From positions 62,001-126,000 of the forward strand of contig NZ_FNHI01000028.1 of the NCBI RefSeq assembly GCF_900103455.1: a DNA stretch of 64,000 bases, written 5' to 3'. Under the pieces are notes generated by a model, which saw only the letters and a list, made by a program, of their open reading frames with translations, did not search any database and had not been told where the DNA came from. A program made the position numbers and the translations under genes. Positions 49,193 through 57,375 of the stretch are shown here, piece by piece; the first letter of the stretch is position 1, and every line of letters begins with the position of its first letter. The stretch is from Streptomyces wuyuanensis. GTDB lineage: Bacteria > Actinomycetota > Actinomycetes > Streptomycetales > Streptomycetaceae.

Positions 49193-49398
49193 GCGCTCCG
49201 GCGGTTCCGGGGGGCTTCCGGGCGCGAGGCGTGCGCGGGCGCCCGCGACCCGCGCCACCGGACGCCGTACGCCCGGACCCGGCCGGGCACGAGCCTCAGC
49301 CGGGGAGACCCCCCGGGAACGAGGTCCGGGGGAGAACGAGTTCGGAACGAGGTCCGGGAGAGTCGGACGACGGACGCACGGGCCGCGCGACAGGAAAA

Positions 49399-49425
49399 CA
49401 CCGCGCCCCGAAGCGGGGCGCGGTG
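49399..49425 (-). terminator. Intrinsic terminator of the DUF47-pit operon
   Basis: CACCGCGCCCC and GGGGCGCGGTG pair in an 11-bp perfect stem with a 5-base loop; on the minus strand it is followed by TTTTCC. It lies 48 bases beyond the pit stop codon. Confidence 0.85.
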
Positions 49426-49472
49426 CACGCGGGAGTGTCACCCCCCGGCCTTCGGACCTTCGCGGTCCGGCA

Positions 49473-50471
49473 CTAGCCGAACGCCAGGTTCACGACCCAG
49501 AAGCTCAGGGCGGCGACGAACGCCGCTGCCGGCATCGTGATGAACCACCCCATCACGATGTTCTTCGCGACGCCCCACCGCACCGCGTTCACCCGCTTCG
49601 TCGCCCCGACACCCATGATCGCCGAGGTGATCACGTGCGTCGTGGAGATGGGCGCGTGGAAGAGGAACGCCGAGCCGAACATGATCGACGCACCGGTCGT
49701 CTCCGCCGCGAACCCCTGCGGCGGGTCCAGTTCGATGATCTTGCGGCCGAGCGTACGCATGATGCGCCAGCCACCCGCGTACGTACCGAGCGACAGCATC
49801 ACCGCGCAGACGACCTTCACCCACACCGGAATCGGGTCGCCGTAGTCCTCGACGTCGGCAATGACCAGGGCCATCACCACGATGCCCATGGTCTTCTGGG
49901 CGTCCTGGAGGCCGTGGCCGAGAGCCATGCCCGCCGCCGACACCGTCTGGGCGATGCGGAAGCCCCGCTTCGCCTTCGCCGGATTGGCCCGCCGGAACAT
50001 CCACAGGATCGCGGTCATCACCAGATAGCCGACGACCAGGCCGACCACGGGCGAGACGAACATCGGGATGACGACCTTGTCGAGCACCCCGCCCCAGATG
50101 ACCTCGGTGCCGCCGGCCAGCGCCGCACCCACCATGCCGCCGAAGAGCGCGTGCGAGGACGACGAGGGCAGACCGAAGTACCAGGTGACCAGGTTCCAGA
50201 TGATCGCGCCGACCAGCGCCGCGAACAGGATGCCCATGCCGCGGTCGCCCTTGGGCGTCTCGATCAGGCCCTCGCTGACGGTCTTGGCGACCCCGCTGCC
50301 GAGGAAGGCGCCCGCGAGGTTCATCACCGCGGCCATCGCCAGGGCGGCGCGCGGCGTCAGCGCACGCGTCGACACGGAGGTGGCGATCGCGTTCGCGGAA
50401 TCGTGGAAACCGTTGGTGTACGTGAAGAAGAGCGCGACCCCGATGGTCACGACCAGCGCAAAGGTGTCCAC
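49473..50471 (-). CDS. pit: Low-affinity inorganic phosphate transporter (Pit family)
   Basis: A 332-residue membrane transporter with two inverted PHO4 repeats. Signatures are TNGFHDSANAIATSVSTRAL in the first and SISTTHVITSAIMGVGATKR-like sequence in the second, with GLPSSSSHALFGGMVGAAL between. It imports metal-phosphate driven by the proton gradient. It follows a DUF47 gene by 6 bp on the same strand, the usual bacterial partner. I recall the S. coelicolor counterpart as pitH1. It is convergent with pst, each with its own terminator. Confidence 0.95.
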   Translation of the reverse strand: MDTFALVVTIGVALFFTYTNGFHDSANAIATSVSTRALTPRAALAMAAVMNLAGAFLGSGVAKTVSEGLIETPKGDRGMGILFAALVGAIIWNLVTWYFGLPSSSSHALFGGMVGAALAGGTEVIWGGVLDKVVIPMFVSPVVGLVVGYLVMTAILWMFRRANPAKAKRGFRIAQTVSAAGMALGHGLQDAQKTMGIVVMALVIADVEDYGDPIPVWVKVVCAVMLSLGTYAGGWRIMRTLGRKIIELDPPQGFAAETTGASIMFGSAFLFHAPISTTHVITSAIMGVGATKRVNAVRWGVAKNIVMGWFITMPAAAFVAALSFWVVNLAFG

Positions 50472-50477
50472 GTCCGC

Positions 50478-51098
50478 TCAGGACTCCTTGACCGCGATGG
50501 TCTCCACCGTGTTGGCCACGTGCTCGAACGCGTCCGCGGCCTCCTCGAGCACGTCGACGATCTGCTTGAGCTTGAGCACCTCGATGGCGTCGTACTTGCC
50601 GTTGAAGAGGTGTGCCAGGAGCTTGCGGTGGATCTGGTCCGCCTGGTTCTCCAGACGGTTCACCTCGATCCAGTACTCGGTGAGGTTGTCCATCGTCCGC
50701 AGGTGCGGCATGGCCTCCGCCGTCAGCTCCGCGGCCCGCGCCAGCACCTCGATCTGCTGCTCGACGCCCTTCGGCAGCTCCTCGACGTTGTAGAGGACGA
50801 CCAGATCGACGGCCTCCTCCATGAAGTCCATGATGTCGTCCAGCGACGACGCGAGGGAATAGATGTCCTCACGGTCGAAGGGCGTGATGAACGAGGAGTT
50901 CAGCTGATGGAAGATCGCGTGGGTGGCGTCGTCCCCGGCGTGCTCCGCTGCGCGCATCCGTTCCGCGATCTCGGCCCGGGCGGGACCGTCCGCTCCGAGC
51001 AGTTCCATCAGGAGTTTCGAGCCCGTGACGATGTTGTCCGCGGACGCGGCGAACATGTCGTAGAAGCTCGTCTCCCTGGGGGTCAGACGAAATCGCAC
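50478..51098 (-). CDS. DUF47 (PhoU-like) accessory protein of Pit
   Basis: A 206-residue all-alpha protein of the DUF47 family, related to PhoU. Helices carry the metal-binding-type motifs EHAGDDATHAIFHQLNSSF and EDIYSLASSLDDIMDFMEEAV in the first bundle, and NRLENQADQIHRKLLAHLF with VLEEAADAFEHVANTVE in the second. Such proteins control or assemble Pit transporters. GTG start at 51098. It lies 6 bp upstream of pit in one operon. Confidence 0.93.
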   Translation of the reverse strand: MRFRLTPRETSFYDMFAASADNIVTGSKLLMELLGADGPARAEIAERMRAAEHAGDDATHAIFHQLNSSFITPFDREDIYSLASSLDDIMDFMEEAVDLVVLYNVEELPKGVEQQIEVLARAAELTAEAMPHLRTMDNLTEYWIEVNRLENQADQIHRKLLAHLFNGKYDAIEVLKLKQIVDVLEEAADAFEHVANTVETIAVKES

Positions 51099-51242
51099 GT
51101 GGGGTCCTCGGGGTGCTGGGTTTCGGTCAGGCTGATGCTAGGCGCATCATCCGGCCACGGCTAACCGGCGTCCCCTCAGTGTCGCCCATCGAGAAGAGGG
51201 ATCAGCACGGGGCCCTGCCCGAACCATCAGGGATCGGTACCA

Positions 51243-51261
51243 TATACCCACGAGGGGTATA
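51243..51261. promoter_or_regulatory. CsoR operator
   Basis: TATACCC-ACGAG-GGGTATA is an inverted repeat with perfect 7-bp arms, 24 bp before the csoR ATG, and resembles the known GTATACCCC-type CsoR boxes. Binding by CsoR would repress its own gene; copper releases it. Confidence 0.85.
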
Positions 51262-51285
51262 CCGGACAGGTCTGCGGGAGGACCG

Positions 51286-51636
51286 ATGACGACCACGGAC
51301 ACGGCCGGCGGACTTCCGGTCACGGCTCACGAGGAACCCGGCCACGACCAGGGCGTCCACGGCTACCACAAACAGAAGGACGAGCACCTCAAGCGGCTGC
51401 GCCGGATCGAGGGCCAGATCCGCGGGCTCCAGCGCATGGTTGACGAGGACACGTACTGCATCGACATACTCACTCAGGTCTCCGCTTCCACGAAGGCGCT
51501 GCAGTCCTTCGCACTGCAACTGCTGGAGGAGCATTTGCGCCACTGCGTGGCCGACGCCGCACTCAAGGGCGGCGACGAGATCGACGCGAAGGTCGAGGAG
51601 GCGACGAAGGCGATCGCCCGCATGCTGCGGACCTGA
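51286..51636 (+). CDS. csoR: CsoR, copper-sensing repressor
   Basis: A 116-residue four-helix repressor. The Cu(I) ligand set is Cys58 (DTYCIDIL), His83 and Cys87 (EEHLRHCVAD), with the C-x24-H-x3-C spacing of streptomycete CsoR. The DNA-binding region is in RLRRIEGQIRGLQRM. With Cu(I) bound it leaves its operators, switching on copper efflux. Its own operator lies just upstream. A ~25-residue N-terminal extension is typical of S. lividans CsoR. No copper exporter gene is adjacent in this window. Confidence 0.94.
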   Translation: MTTTDTAGGLPVTAHEEPGHDQGVHGYHKQKDEHLKRLRRIEGQIRGLQRMVDEDTYCIDILTQVSASTKALQSFALQLLEEHLRHCVADAALKGGDEIDAKVEEATKAIARMLRT

Positions 51637-51679
51637 CCACCGCCCGCCCGGGGCCCGGCCGCGATCGCGCCGGCCGGCC

Positions 51680-51853
51680 TCACTCGCCGTCGGCCGCGGC
51701 CACGTGGACGTTCAGCACCTCGTCGATGCGGTCGGGGCTCAGGCGCTCCCCGTCCGCGGCCGAGGCCGCGATCATCAACTCACCGCACAACTCGATCTCG
51801 GCGAGGGCGACGTGGTCCTGGACCGTCGGCGTACTGGCGGGAGCCACGTGCAT
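51680..51853 (-). CDS. 57-residue conserved-looking small protein
   Basis: The frame starts MHVAPASTPTVQDHVALAEI, preceded by the strong ribosome site GGAAGAGGTGA, and ends VLNVHVAAADGE. It is soluble, acidic and mostly helical, with a short ELCGELMIAASAADGERLS core and a DRIDEVL motif. I recall similar short proteins next to csoR in other streptomycetes. Function unknown. It is convergent with csoR. Confidence 0.75.
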   Translation of the reverse strand: MHVAPASTPTVQDHVALAEIELCGELMIAASAADGERLSPDRIDEVLNVHVAAADGE

Positions 51854-51946
51854 TCACCTCTTCCGGCCGGTGTCGGCTTCCTAGCGTAGGGAGCGGGATA
51901 CACGCCGCGCATGGCACGTCCGGACCATTTACCGACCCCCCGGTGC

Positions 51947-52774
51947 CTACATCCGGACGCGGCCGGCGTAGATGTCGCCCCGGCCGGGGAGCCGCACCAC
52001 GACGGGGGCGCCGAAGTCGTACAGCAGGGTCGTGGACGCCACGGCGACCGTTCTGCCCTGGTTCGCGAAGCTGAACTGATGGCGCACCTTGCGCAGCCTG
52101 CCCTCGGAGTCGAGATAGGCGTCGAAGGCCACCAAATCCTGGGCGAACCCCTTCGCCGCGGCGGCGAGCGACCCGCGGGCGTGCGGGGACGCGGCCCGCG
52201 CGGCGTGCGCGATGTCCGTCGTGCCGCGGTAGTGCGTGACCCGCACCCCCGCCAGCTCCTCGTGGCCGACGACCGTCGCGCTGCGCGCCCCGCGCAGCAA
52301 CTCCGCGGCGGCGGCCGGATCGGTCGCGCCGCCCGTGACGAGATTGCCGTCCGTCAGCGTCGTCGTGTCCACCCTGACCCATTTGTCCGGTGGTACACCG
52401 GCGCCGCGGTCCTTCATGTAGAGGGCGCCCGGGGCGAGCAGTTCGGTGATCGGCTGATGACCGCTGGACCCGGCAGGATCCTTGGGGAGCACCACGCGCA
52501 GCCTGCCCATGGCCCGCCGGAAGTCGTACCCGCCCTCGCCGCGGATGGTGAGCCGGGTCCCGCCGGCGGCCGTCTCCATGGCGGTTCGGGCCTTCGCCGT
52601 ACCGGCCTCGGCCAGTACGTCGGCGGCCTTCCGAACACTGAGGAGGGGATCCGAACCGGCCCGGGCGTCGGCGACGGCGTCCCCGCCGGCCGAGCACCCC
52701 GCGGTACCGGTCACACCCATCACGGCGGCAGCGGCACACGCGCCGCGCCTGAGCCAGTGCTGCTGCACCACCAT
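51947..52774 (-). CDS. Lipoprotein with LolA/LprG-like fold (tentative)
   Basis: A 275-residue secreted lipoprotein. The signal peptide ends in a lipobox (MGVTGTAGCSAGGD; Cys27 by count). The mature part is beta-rich, beginning with RKAADVLAEAGTAKARTAME and GGTRLTIRGEGGYDFRRAMG, and later has RVTHYRGTTDIAHA and FDAYLDSEGRLRKVRHQFSF. That pattern fits the LppX/LprG and LolA-like lipid-carrying family. The family call is by pattern, not certain. No operon partner is visible. Confidence 0.72.
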   Translation of the reverse strand: MVVQQHWLRRGACAAAAVMGVTGTAGCSAGGDAVADARAGSDPLLSVRKAADVLAEAGTAKARTAMETAAGGTRLTIRGEGGYDFRRAMGRLRVVLPKDPAGSSGHQPITELLAPGALYMKDRGAGVPPDKWVRVDTTTLTDGNLVTGGATDPAAAAELLRGARSATVVGHEELAGVRVTHYRGTTDIAHAARAASPHARGSLAAAAKGFAQDLVAFDAYLDSEGRLRKVRHQFSFANQGRTVAVASTTLLYDFGAPVVVRLPGRGDIYAGRVRM

Positions 52775-52834
52775 CGCCTGTCAACCCCCAACACGCTCGC
52801 CGCTGCCCCGCATAACGACCGGTACCGTGGAAGG

Positions 52835-52984
52835 GTGCGCACGTCCGCCCACCACACCACGACCGTCGAGCGGGGTTCCTTCGCGCTGGCCCGCTGTTCC
52901 TGCGGCTGGGCCGGCCCCGCCCGTCGCTCCAGGGAACGCGCCCGCACCGATGCGAGGGCGCACGAGACCGCCACGCCCGCCTAG
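52835..52984 (+). CDS. 49-residue Cys-containing small protein
   Basis: From a GTG at 52835 the frame reads MRTSAHHTTTVERGSFALAR, then CSCGWAGPARRSRERARTDARAHETATPA. The CSCGW word with an Arg-rich helix is a pattern I recall from short hypothetical proteins in Streptomyces. GGAAG lies at a plausible distance before the start. The Cys pair and basic helix could bind metal or nucleic acid. It is too short to judge coding by composition alone. Confidence 0.5.
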   Translation: MRTSAHHTTTVERGSFALARCSCGWAGPARRSRERARTDARAHETATPA

Positions 52985-53169
52985 GCCGTGGCCTACGCCC
53001 GAAACGCGGTCGGCCCGCCCGGTGTCCACGGCCGCCCGGGCGCCGGAGGCGGTCGAGCGGGGGCCGGCCGGACGGGCCGGTGGCACCGGAGGGAATGCCC
53101 GGGATCACCGGACCGAACTGTCAGGAGAAGGACGGGAAGGTCGCCGGGAAGGTCCGGGACGCGGGCGGG

Positions 53170-53880
53170 CTACGCCGCCAGGTCGTTGTGCCCCGGGCGT
53201 ACCCCGGGCTCCGGAATGTCGAGCAGCTCGTGCTGCTGCTCCGCCGCCACCGCCCGGCGCGACCGCACGAGCCGTCCGGCGGGGCCCGAGCGGGAGACGG
53301 CCGACACCAGCGGGGTGAGCAGGGCCTGCGCGAGGGGGGCGAGGAGAAGCACCACGGCCGTGCCGAGCGCGAACCCGCCGACGACGTCCGTCGGGTAGTG
53401 GACGCCCATGTACACGCGGCAGAAGCCCTCGGCGAGGGCGAGCCCGATCGCCGCGAACCCGAAGCCGCGGTGGGCGACGAACACCCCGACGCCGATGGCC
53501 ATCGCCATCGTCGAGTGGTCGCTGACGAAGGAGAAGTCGGTCTTGCCGGCGATCAGGACCTCGAGCCCCTGGTGGTCGAGGAACGGTCTCGGCCGTTCCA
53601 CGAACCCGCGGATCGGCACATTGACCAGCAGGGCGATGCCCGCCCCCAGCGGCGCCCAGACCAGTGCGGCGACGGCGCCGATCGAGTCCTCGGGCGTGCC
53701 GCGCCGGCGCACGCTCCACCAGCACCAGAGCCCCACCATGACGAGGGCGAGCATGATTCCGTACTCACCGACGAACTCCATGACGCGGTCGAACCACGGC
53801 GGAGCCGACCGGGCCAGCCCGTTGATGTCGTAGAGCAGGCCGACATCCGGATTCACGCCGTCGAGTGCGAGTCCAGCCAT
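53170..53880 (-). CDS. PAP2-family membrane phosphatase
   Basis: A 236-residue integral membrane lipid phosphatase. The three PAP2 motifs are present: IRGFVERPRPF (KxxxxxxRP-like), VSDHSTMAMAI (SxH) and YMGVHYPTDVVGG (SRxxxxxHxxxD-like). About six helices surround them. It would act on undecaprenyl- or phosphatidyl-phosphates at the outer leaflet. The start was set at 53880 (MAGLALDGV); the longer upstream frame is Arg-rich and unlikely. The upstream 248 bp (53881-54128) shows nothing else clear. Confidence 0.9.
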   Translation of the reverse strand: MAGLALDGVNPDVGLLYDINGLARSAPPWFDRVMEFVGEYGIMLALVMVGLWCWWSVRRRGTPEDSIGAVAALVWAPLGAGIALLVNVPIRGFVERPRPFLDHQGLEVLIAGKTDFSFVSDHSTMAMAIGVGVFVAHRGFGFAAIGLALAEGFCRVYMGVHYPTDVVGGFALGTAVVLLLAPLAQALLTPLVSAVSRSGPAGRLVRSRRAVAAEQQHELLDIPEPGVRPGHNDLAA

Positions 53881-54128
53881 CTGCTGCGGCCCCTTGCCTG
53901 TGTGTCGCCAGCCGCGGCGCACGCCCGTGTGCGCCGCATTCCGAGACCCCCGTGGTCGGTGCGGTCTGTACGTACTGCTCCGGTCCAGGGAACGACCCGT
54001 TCCGCGCGTGCGTTCCACTCTCCACGAAACGATCACCATGACGTTATCGAAGAGTGATACGTCGTCGCAGTTCAGGCCGGGGCTTGACGGAGAGTTCCGG
54101 CCACGGCCGACGCCCCGTCAGCCGGCCG

Positions 54129-55145
54129 TCAGACGGCGGACCCTGGAGGAGTCGGCAGCGCCTCGGCACCGTCCTTGGTCACCCGGGTCGCACCGAAGTA
54201 GTCCGGGGTGTCGATCCTGTCGAACCGGATCACCGCCCCGGTGTACGGAGCGTTGATCATATAGCCCCCGCCGACGTACAGCCCGACGTGCCTGATCGCC
54301 CGGGAGTTGGTCAGGTCGTCGGAGAAGAACACCAGGTCCCCGGGGAGCAGTTCGTCCCTCGACGGGTGCGGCCCCGCGTTGTACTGGTCGTTGGCCACGC
54401 GCGGCAGCTCGATCCCGACGGTGCGGTACGCGGCCTGCGTCAGGCCCGAGCAGTCGAACCGGCCACCCTGCTCCGGTGTCCCGTTCCCGCCCCACAGGTA
54501 CTTCGTGCCGAGCTTCTGCTGCGCGAAGTAGATGGCGCCGGCCGCCTGCCGCGACGGCTCCACCCGCCCGACGGGCCGGGCGAAGCTCTTCTCCAGCGTC
54601 CGGATGACCTTCACGTAGTTGCGCGTCTCCTTGTACGGCGGCACCCCGCCGTACTTGATCACGGCGTACGCGCCCGCGTTGTACGCGGCGAGCATGTTGT
54701 CGGTCGGATCGCCCGGGGCCTTCTTCACGTACCCCGCGAGCTTGCAGTCGTACGAGGCCGCCGACGGGATCGCGTCCGCGGGGTCCCACACGTCCCGGTC
54801 GCCGTCGCCGTCCCCGTCGACGCCGTGCGCCGCCCAGGTGCCGGGGATGAACTGGGCGATGCCCTGTGCGGCGGCGTGGCTCTGGGCCCTCGGGTTCCAG
54901 CCGGACTCCTGGTACAGCTGCGCTGCGAGCAGTGCCGGGTTGATGGCCGGGCACAGATTGCCCCACTTCTGCACCAGCGGCTGGTACAGCGCGGGCACGG
55001 CCCCCTTGGCCAGCGCCACGGCACCCTTCGCCCCGCCACCGAGGCCCGCCGCCGCGGAGTAGGTCCCGACGACGAGCAGGGCGAGGAAGCTCAGGCAGAG
55101 CCCGACGGCCCCGCCGGCGACGAGCCACGCCTTACGCACCGTCAA
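54129..55145 (-). CDS. Exported lytic transglycosylase plus NlpC/P60 peptidase
   Basis: A 338-residue membrane-anchored cell-wall enzyme. TM near the start (KAWLVAGGAVGLCLSFLALL) is followed by an SLT-type lytic transglycosylase domain with catalytic Glu in LLAAQLYQESGWNPRAQS and AQGIAQFIPGTW. An NlpC/P60 endopeptidase domain follows, with Cys in GRFDCSGLTQAAYR, His in AIRHVGLYVGGG and a polar residue in GYMINAPYTG. It would cut both glycan and peptide bonds. Its place beside a type IV-secretion-like operon recalls VirB1-type wall openers; that link is inference. Confidence 0.92.
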   Translation of the reverse strand: MTVRKAWLVAGGAVGLCLSFLALLVVGTYSAAAGLGGGAKGAVALAKGAVPALYQPLVQKWGNLCPAINPALLAAQLYQESGWNPRAQSHAAAQGIAQFIPGTWAAHGVDGDGDGDRDVWDPADAIPSAASYDCKLAGYVKKAPGDPTDNMLAAYNAGAYAVIKYGGVPPYKETRNYVKVIRTLEKSFARPVGRVEPSRQAAGAIYFAQQKLGTKYLWGGNGTPEQGGRFDCSGLTQAAYRTVGIELPRVANDQYNAGPHPSRDELLPGDLVFFSDDLTNSRAIRHVGLYVGGGYMINAPYTGAVIRFDRIDTPDYFGATRVTKDGAEALPTPPGSAV

Positions 55146-55202
55146 TCACCCTCCGCCGCACGGCAGTCCACCGCTCGTCAGTGTAGGCGGGGAGGGCCCG
55201 GT

Positions 55203-55372
55203 TCAGGGGGCGCACGAGGGGGTCGGCGAAGCACGGTCGACGATGCGGGGTGCGGAGGGGCGAGGCGGGAGAACGGGGGCGGGCCAGTCGGAGGGGCGGG
55301 TCGAGAGCACGGGAGGCGGGGCGAGGCGGGCTGAGGCAGCGAGGCGGGAAGAAGGGGCGGGCCCGGGACTGT
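55203..55372. other. G-rich, purine-biased tract in a 292-bp gap
   Basis: Between the cell-wall enzyme and the thioesterase genes the plus strand is strongly G-rich, with many runs of three to five G (GGGGG, GGGG) separated by short spacers. It could form G-quadruplexes in DNA or in a plus-strand transcript ahead of the thioesterase gene. No coding frame or clear promoter is seen. Confidence 0.5.
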
Positions 55373-55437
55373 TCCCTCCGGTTACCCGCGGGTAGCGTGT
55401 GGCACGTACACGTGTCTGCGGCGAGAGGCGACCCGTC

Positions 55438-56229
55438 ATGGCGCAACACCAGGCGTTCTACGAGCGGACATCCGAGAGCCGCTTCTCGCCGACCGAGCAC
55501 ACCCGCGGCCCCTGGGACCCCGGATCGCAGCACGCCGGGCCGCCCGCCGCGCTGCTCGGCCGCGCCCTGGAGGAGCGGCCGGGCGCACGCACCGACATGC
55601 GACTCGCACGAGTGACCTACGAGATCGTCCGGCCCGTGCCGATCCGGCCGCTGGAGGTGACCACGACCGTCGTGCGGACCGGGCGGAGCGTGGAGCTCGT
55701 CGAGGCGGCGCTCACGCCCGAGGGCGGGGCGCCGGTGATGTTCGCCCGCGCACTGCGCGTCCGCACGCTCGGCGAGCCGGGACCCGCGGTCGCCGAGGGA
55801 CCGCAGGTGCCCTCCCCGGGAGGGACGGCCGAGACGCCGTTCTTCGCCGTACCGTGGGACGTGGGCTACCACACGGCCATGGACACCCGGTTCACCGAGG
55901 GGACCTTCCGGGAGCGGGGCCCCGGAACCTGCTGGATGCGGATGAGGATGCCGCTCGTCGCGGGCGAGGAGATCCGCCCACTGGACCGCGTCCTGGTCGC
56001 GGCGGACTCCGGCAACGGCATCAGCAACGTCCTCGACTTCGAGCGCCATGTGTTCGTGAACGCCGACCTGACGGTCCATCTGCACCGGCACCCGGTCGGC
56101 GAATGGGTCTGCGTCGAGGCCCGTACGAGCGTCGACCCGGCCGGCATCGGACTCGCGGACGCCCGGCTGCACGACGAGAAGGGCCCGATCGGCCGCAGCG
56201 CCCAGAGCCTCTTCGTCGCCCCTCGCTGA
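55438..56229 (+). CDS. Thioesterase-family protein (double hotdog, TesB-like)
   Basis: A 263-residue protein that reads as two hotdog domains, as in acyl-CoA thioesterase II. The first half has QHAGPPAALLGRALE, the usual helix start, and the second half has NGISNVLDFERHVFVNADLTVHL with a conserved Asp, followed by WVCVEARTSVDPAGIGLADARLHD, a typical TesB C-terminal strand set. It would hydrolyse acyl-CoA. ATG at 55438; an upstream start is less likely. Stands alone. Confidence 0.86.
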   Translation: MAQHQAFYERTSESRFSPTEHTRGPWDPGSQHAGPPAALLGRALEERPGARTDMRLARVTYEIVRPVPIRPLEVTTTVVRTGRSVELVEAALTPEGGAPVMFARALRVRTLGEPGPAVAEGPQVPSPGGTAETPFFAVPWDVGYHTAMDTRFTEGTFRERGPGTCWMRMRMPLVAGEEIRPLDRVLVAADSGNGISNVLDFERHVFVNADLTVHLHRHPVGEWVCVEARTSVDPAGIGLADARLHDEKGPIGRSAQSLFVAPR

Positions 56230-56384
56230 CGCCGTCACCCCGGACCCCACGGTGCGCGCCGGACCCCGCCGACCCCGGAAAGGTGGTCTGGACCAGCAAC
56301 GGTTACGCTGTGTCACGCAGCCGGGAAGGCTGTGAACCACCCGCCGTTCGACCGACGGCGGGAGACCAACACCAGGAGCAACAA

Positions 56385-56528
56385 GTGCAGAACCTTCAGA
56401 ACGCGGGGACGGGCGTCAAGTCGGCGGGCCGCAACGGCGACGCCGGGGGAACCATCGCCGCCGTGACCGTCATCTCCCTCATAGCCGTGGCCATCGGGCT
56501 GCTCGGCTTCATGGTCGTCAACCGCTGA
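56385..56528 (+). CDS. 47-residue single-helix membrane protein
   Basis: From a GTG at 56385, with AGGAG seven bases before it: MQNLQNAGTGVKSAGRNGDA, then one strongly hydrophobic helix (TIAAVTVISLIAVAIGLLGF) and a short VVNR end. A large hairpin follows. It lies 360 bp before the cmd operon in the same direction and could be an accessory. Family unknown. Confidence 0.65.
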   Translation: MQNLQNAGTGVKSAGRNGDAGGTIAAVTVISLIAVAIGLLGFMVVNR

Positions 56529-56546
56529 CCCTCCCTCCCACACCAC

Positions 56547-56575
56547 GGGGCGGCGCCGTACTCCGGCGCCGCCCC
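56547..56575 (+). terminator. Hairpin after the 47-residue gene
   Basis: GGGGCGGCGCCG-TACTC-CGGCGCCGCCCC forms a perfect 12-bp stem 18 bases after the stop codon. No U-tract. It separates the small gene from the cmd operon. Confidence 0.6.
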
Positions 56576-56887
56576 GCGCTCATGACTCCCGGTCAATGAC
56601 TCCCGCCGCACGCCGGAGAGCGCCCCCGGCACCGGATTCACGCCCTGAGTGCCACAACGACAGTCATTGCCCGAAGTCACGCTCCGTGATACACAGAGTG
56701 ACGAAACGTGTCCTCACGCCCGCGCCAGCCGCGCGAGACACCGCAGGTCAGAGCGACCGGGCCGGCATCCGTGCGCGGATCGAGTAAAGAGAGCCGCCAA
56801 GTCGGCGCACGCGGACGGTTTCATCAGCGAAGATAGAGCGATGGCCTGTGCCATGGGGCAGGGGCGGACAACTACCCAACAGGGGCG
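56576..56887. other. Region between the small gene and the cmd operon
   Basis: The 312 bp hold no convincing gene. TGACTCCCG occurs twice (near 56584 and 56598). The region should contain the developmental promoter of the operon, but I could not identify a clear -10/-35 pair or a WhiG-type sequence. Confidence 0.5.
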
Positions 56888-57205
56888 GTGAGTTATATGT
56901 ACCTGGCGGCTGAGAAGGGCGACATCACCACCATCATCGGCGGAATCGCCCCGAACTGGGGGCCTTTCGGCAGCCTCGGGAACGAGGCGCGCGTGATGAT
57001 CGAGGTCGTGATGGCCGTCGCCATCCTGCTCTGCCTGGGCATCGCGATCTGGGGAGCCGCGAAGCAGCGCATCGGCGCCACGGCCCTCCGCGACACCTTC
57101 AGCGCGGAACAGGGCAAGGGCCTGATCGTCGCCGGGCTGACCGGAGTCTTCATCATCGGGTCACTGGGGACCCTGTTCACCATCGTGTACGGGATGGCCG
57201 TCTGA
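56888..57205 (+). CDS. cmdF: CmdF, small two-helix membrane protein (VirB2-like)
   Basis: A 105-residue protein, first gene of the cmd operon. It has two membrane helices, VMIEVVMAVAILLCLGIAIW and KGLIVAGLTGVFIIGSLGTLFTIVY, separated by a ~30-residue loop (GAAKQRIGATALRDTFSAEQ). The layout of a short N-terminal segment, two helices and a polar loop is that of VirB2/TrbC-type proteins of conjugation systems. A start at the GTG (56888) or the ATG three codons later (56897) is possible. The six Cmd proteins of S. coelicolor are needed for normal sporulation, from published work as I recall it. Confidence 0.82.
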   Translation: MSYMYLAAEKGDITTIIGGIAPNWGPFGSLGNEARVMIEVVMAVAILLCLGIAIWGAAKQRIGATALRDTFSAEQGKGLIVAGLTGVFIIGSLGTLFTIVYGMAV

Positions 57206-57375
57206 CGCCCCGTACCGCACCGCGCCCGTCCCCGACACCACCCGTCCGTCGCGCCCACCGACAGAGGTTGCGTCCCCCTGATGTCGAGTCACCACACCCC
57301 GCCCGTACGGAGAGCAGCAGGGCTACCGTCGTACTACGGCACGGCAACGCACACGGCTGAGGGGGCGCACGCGGC

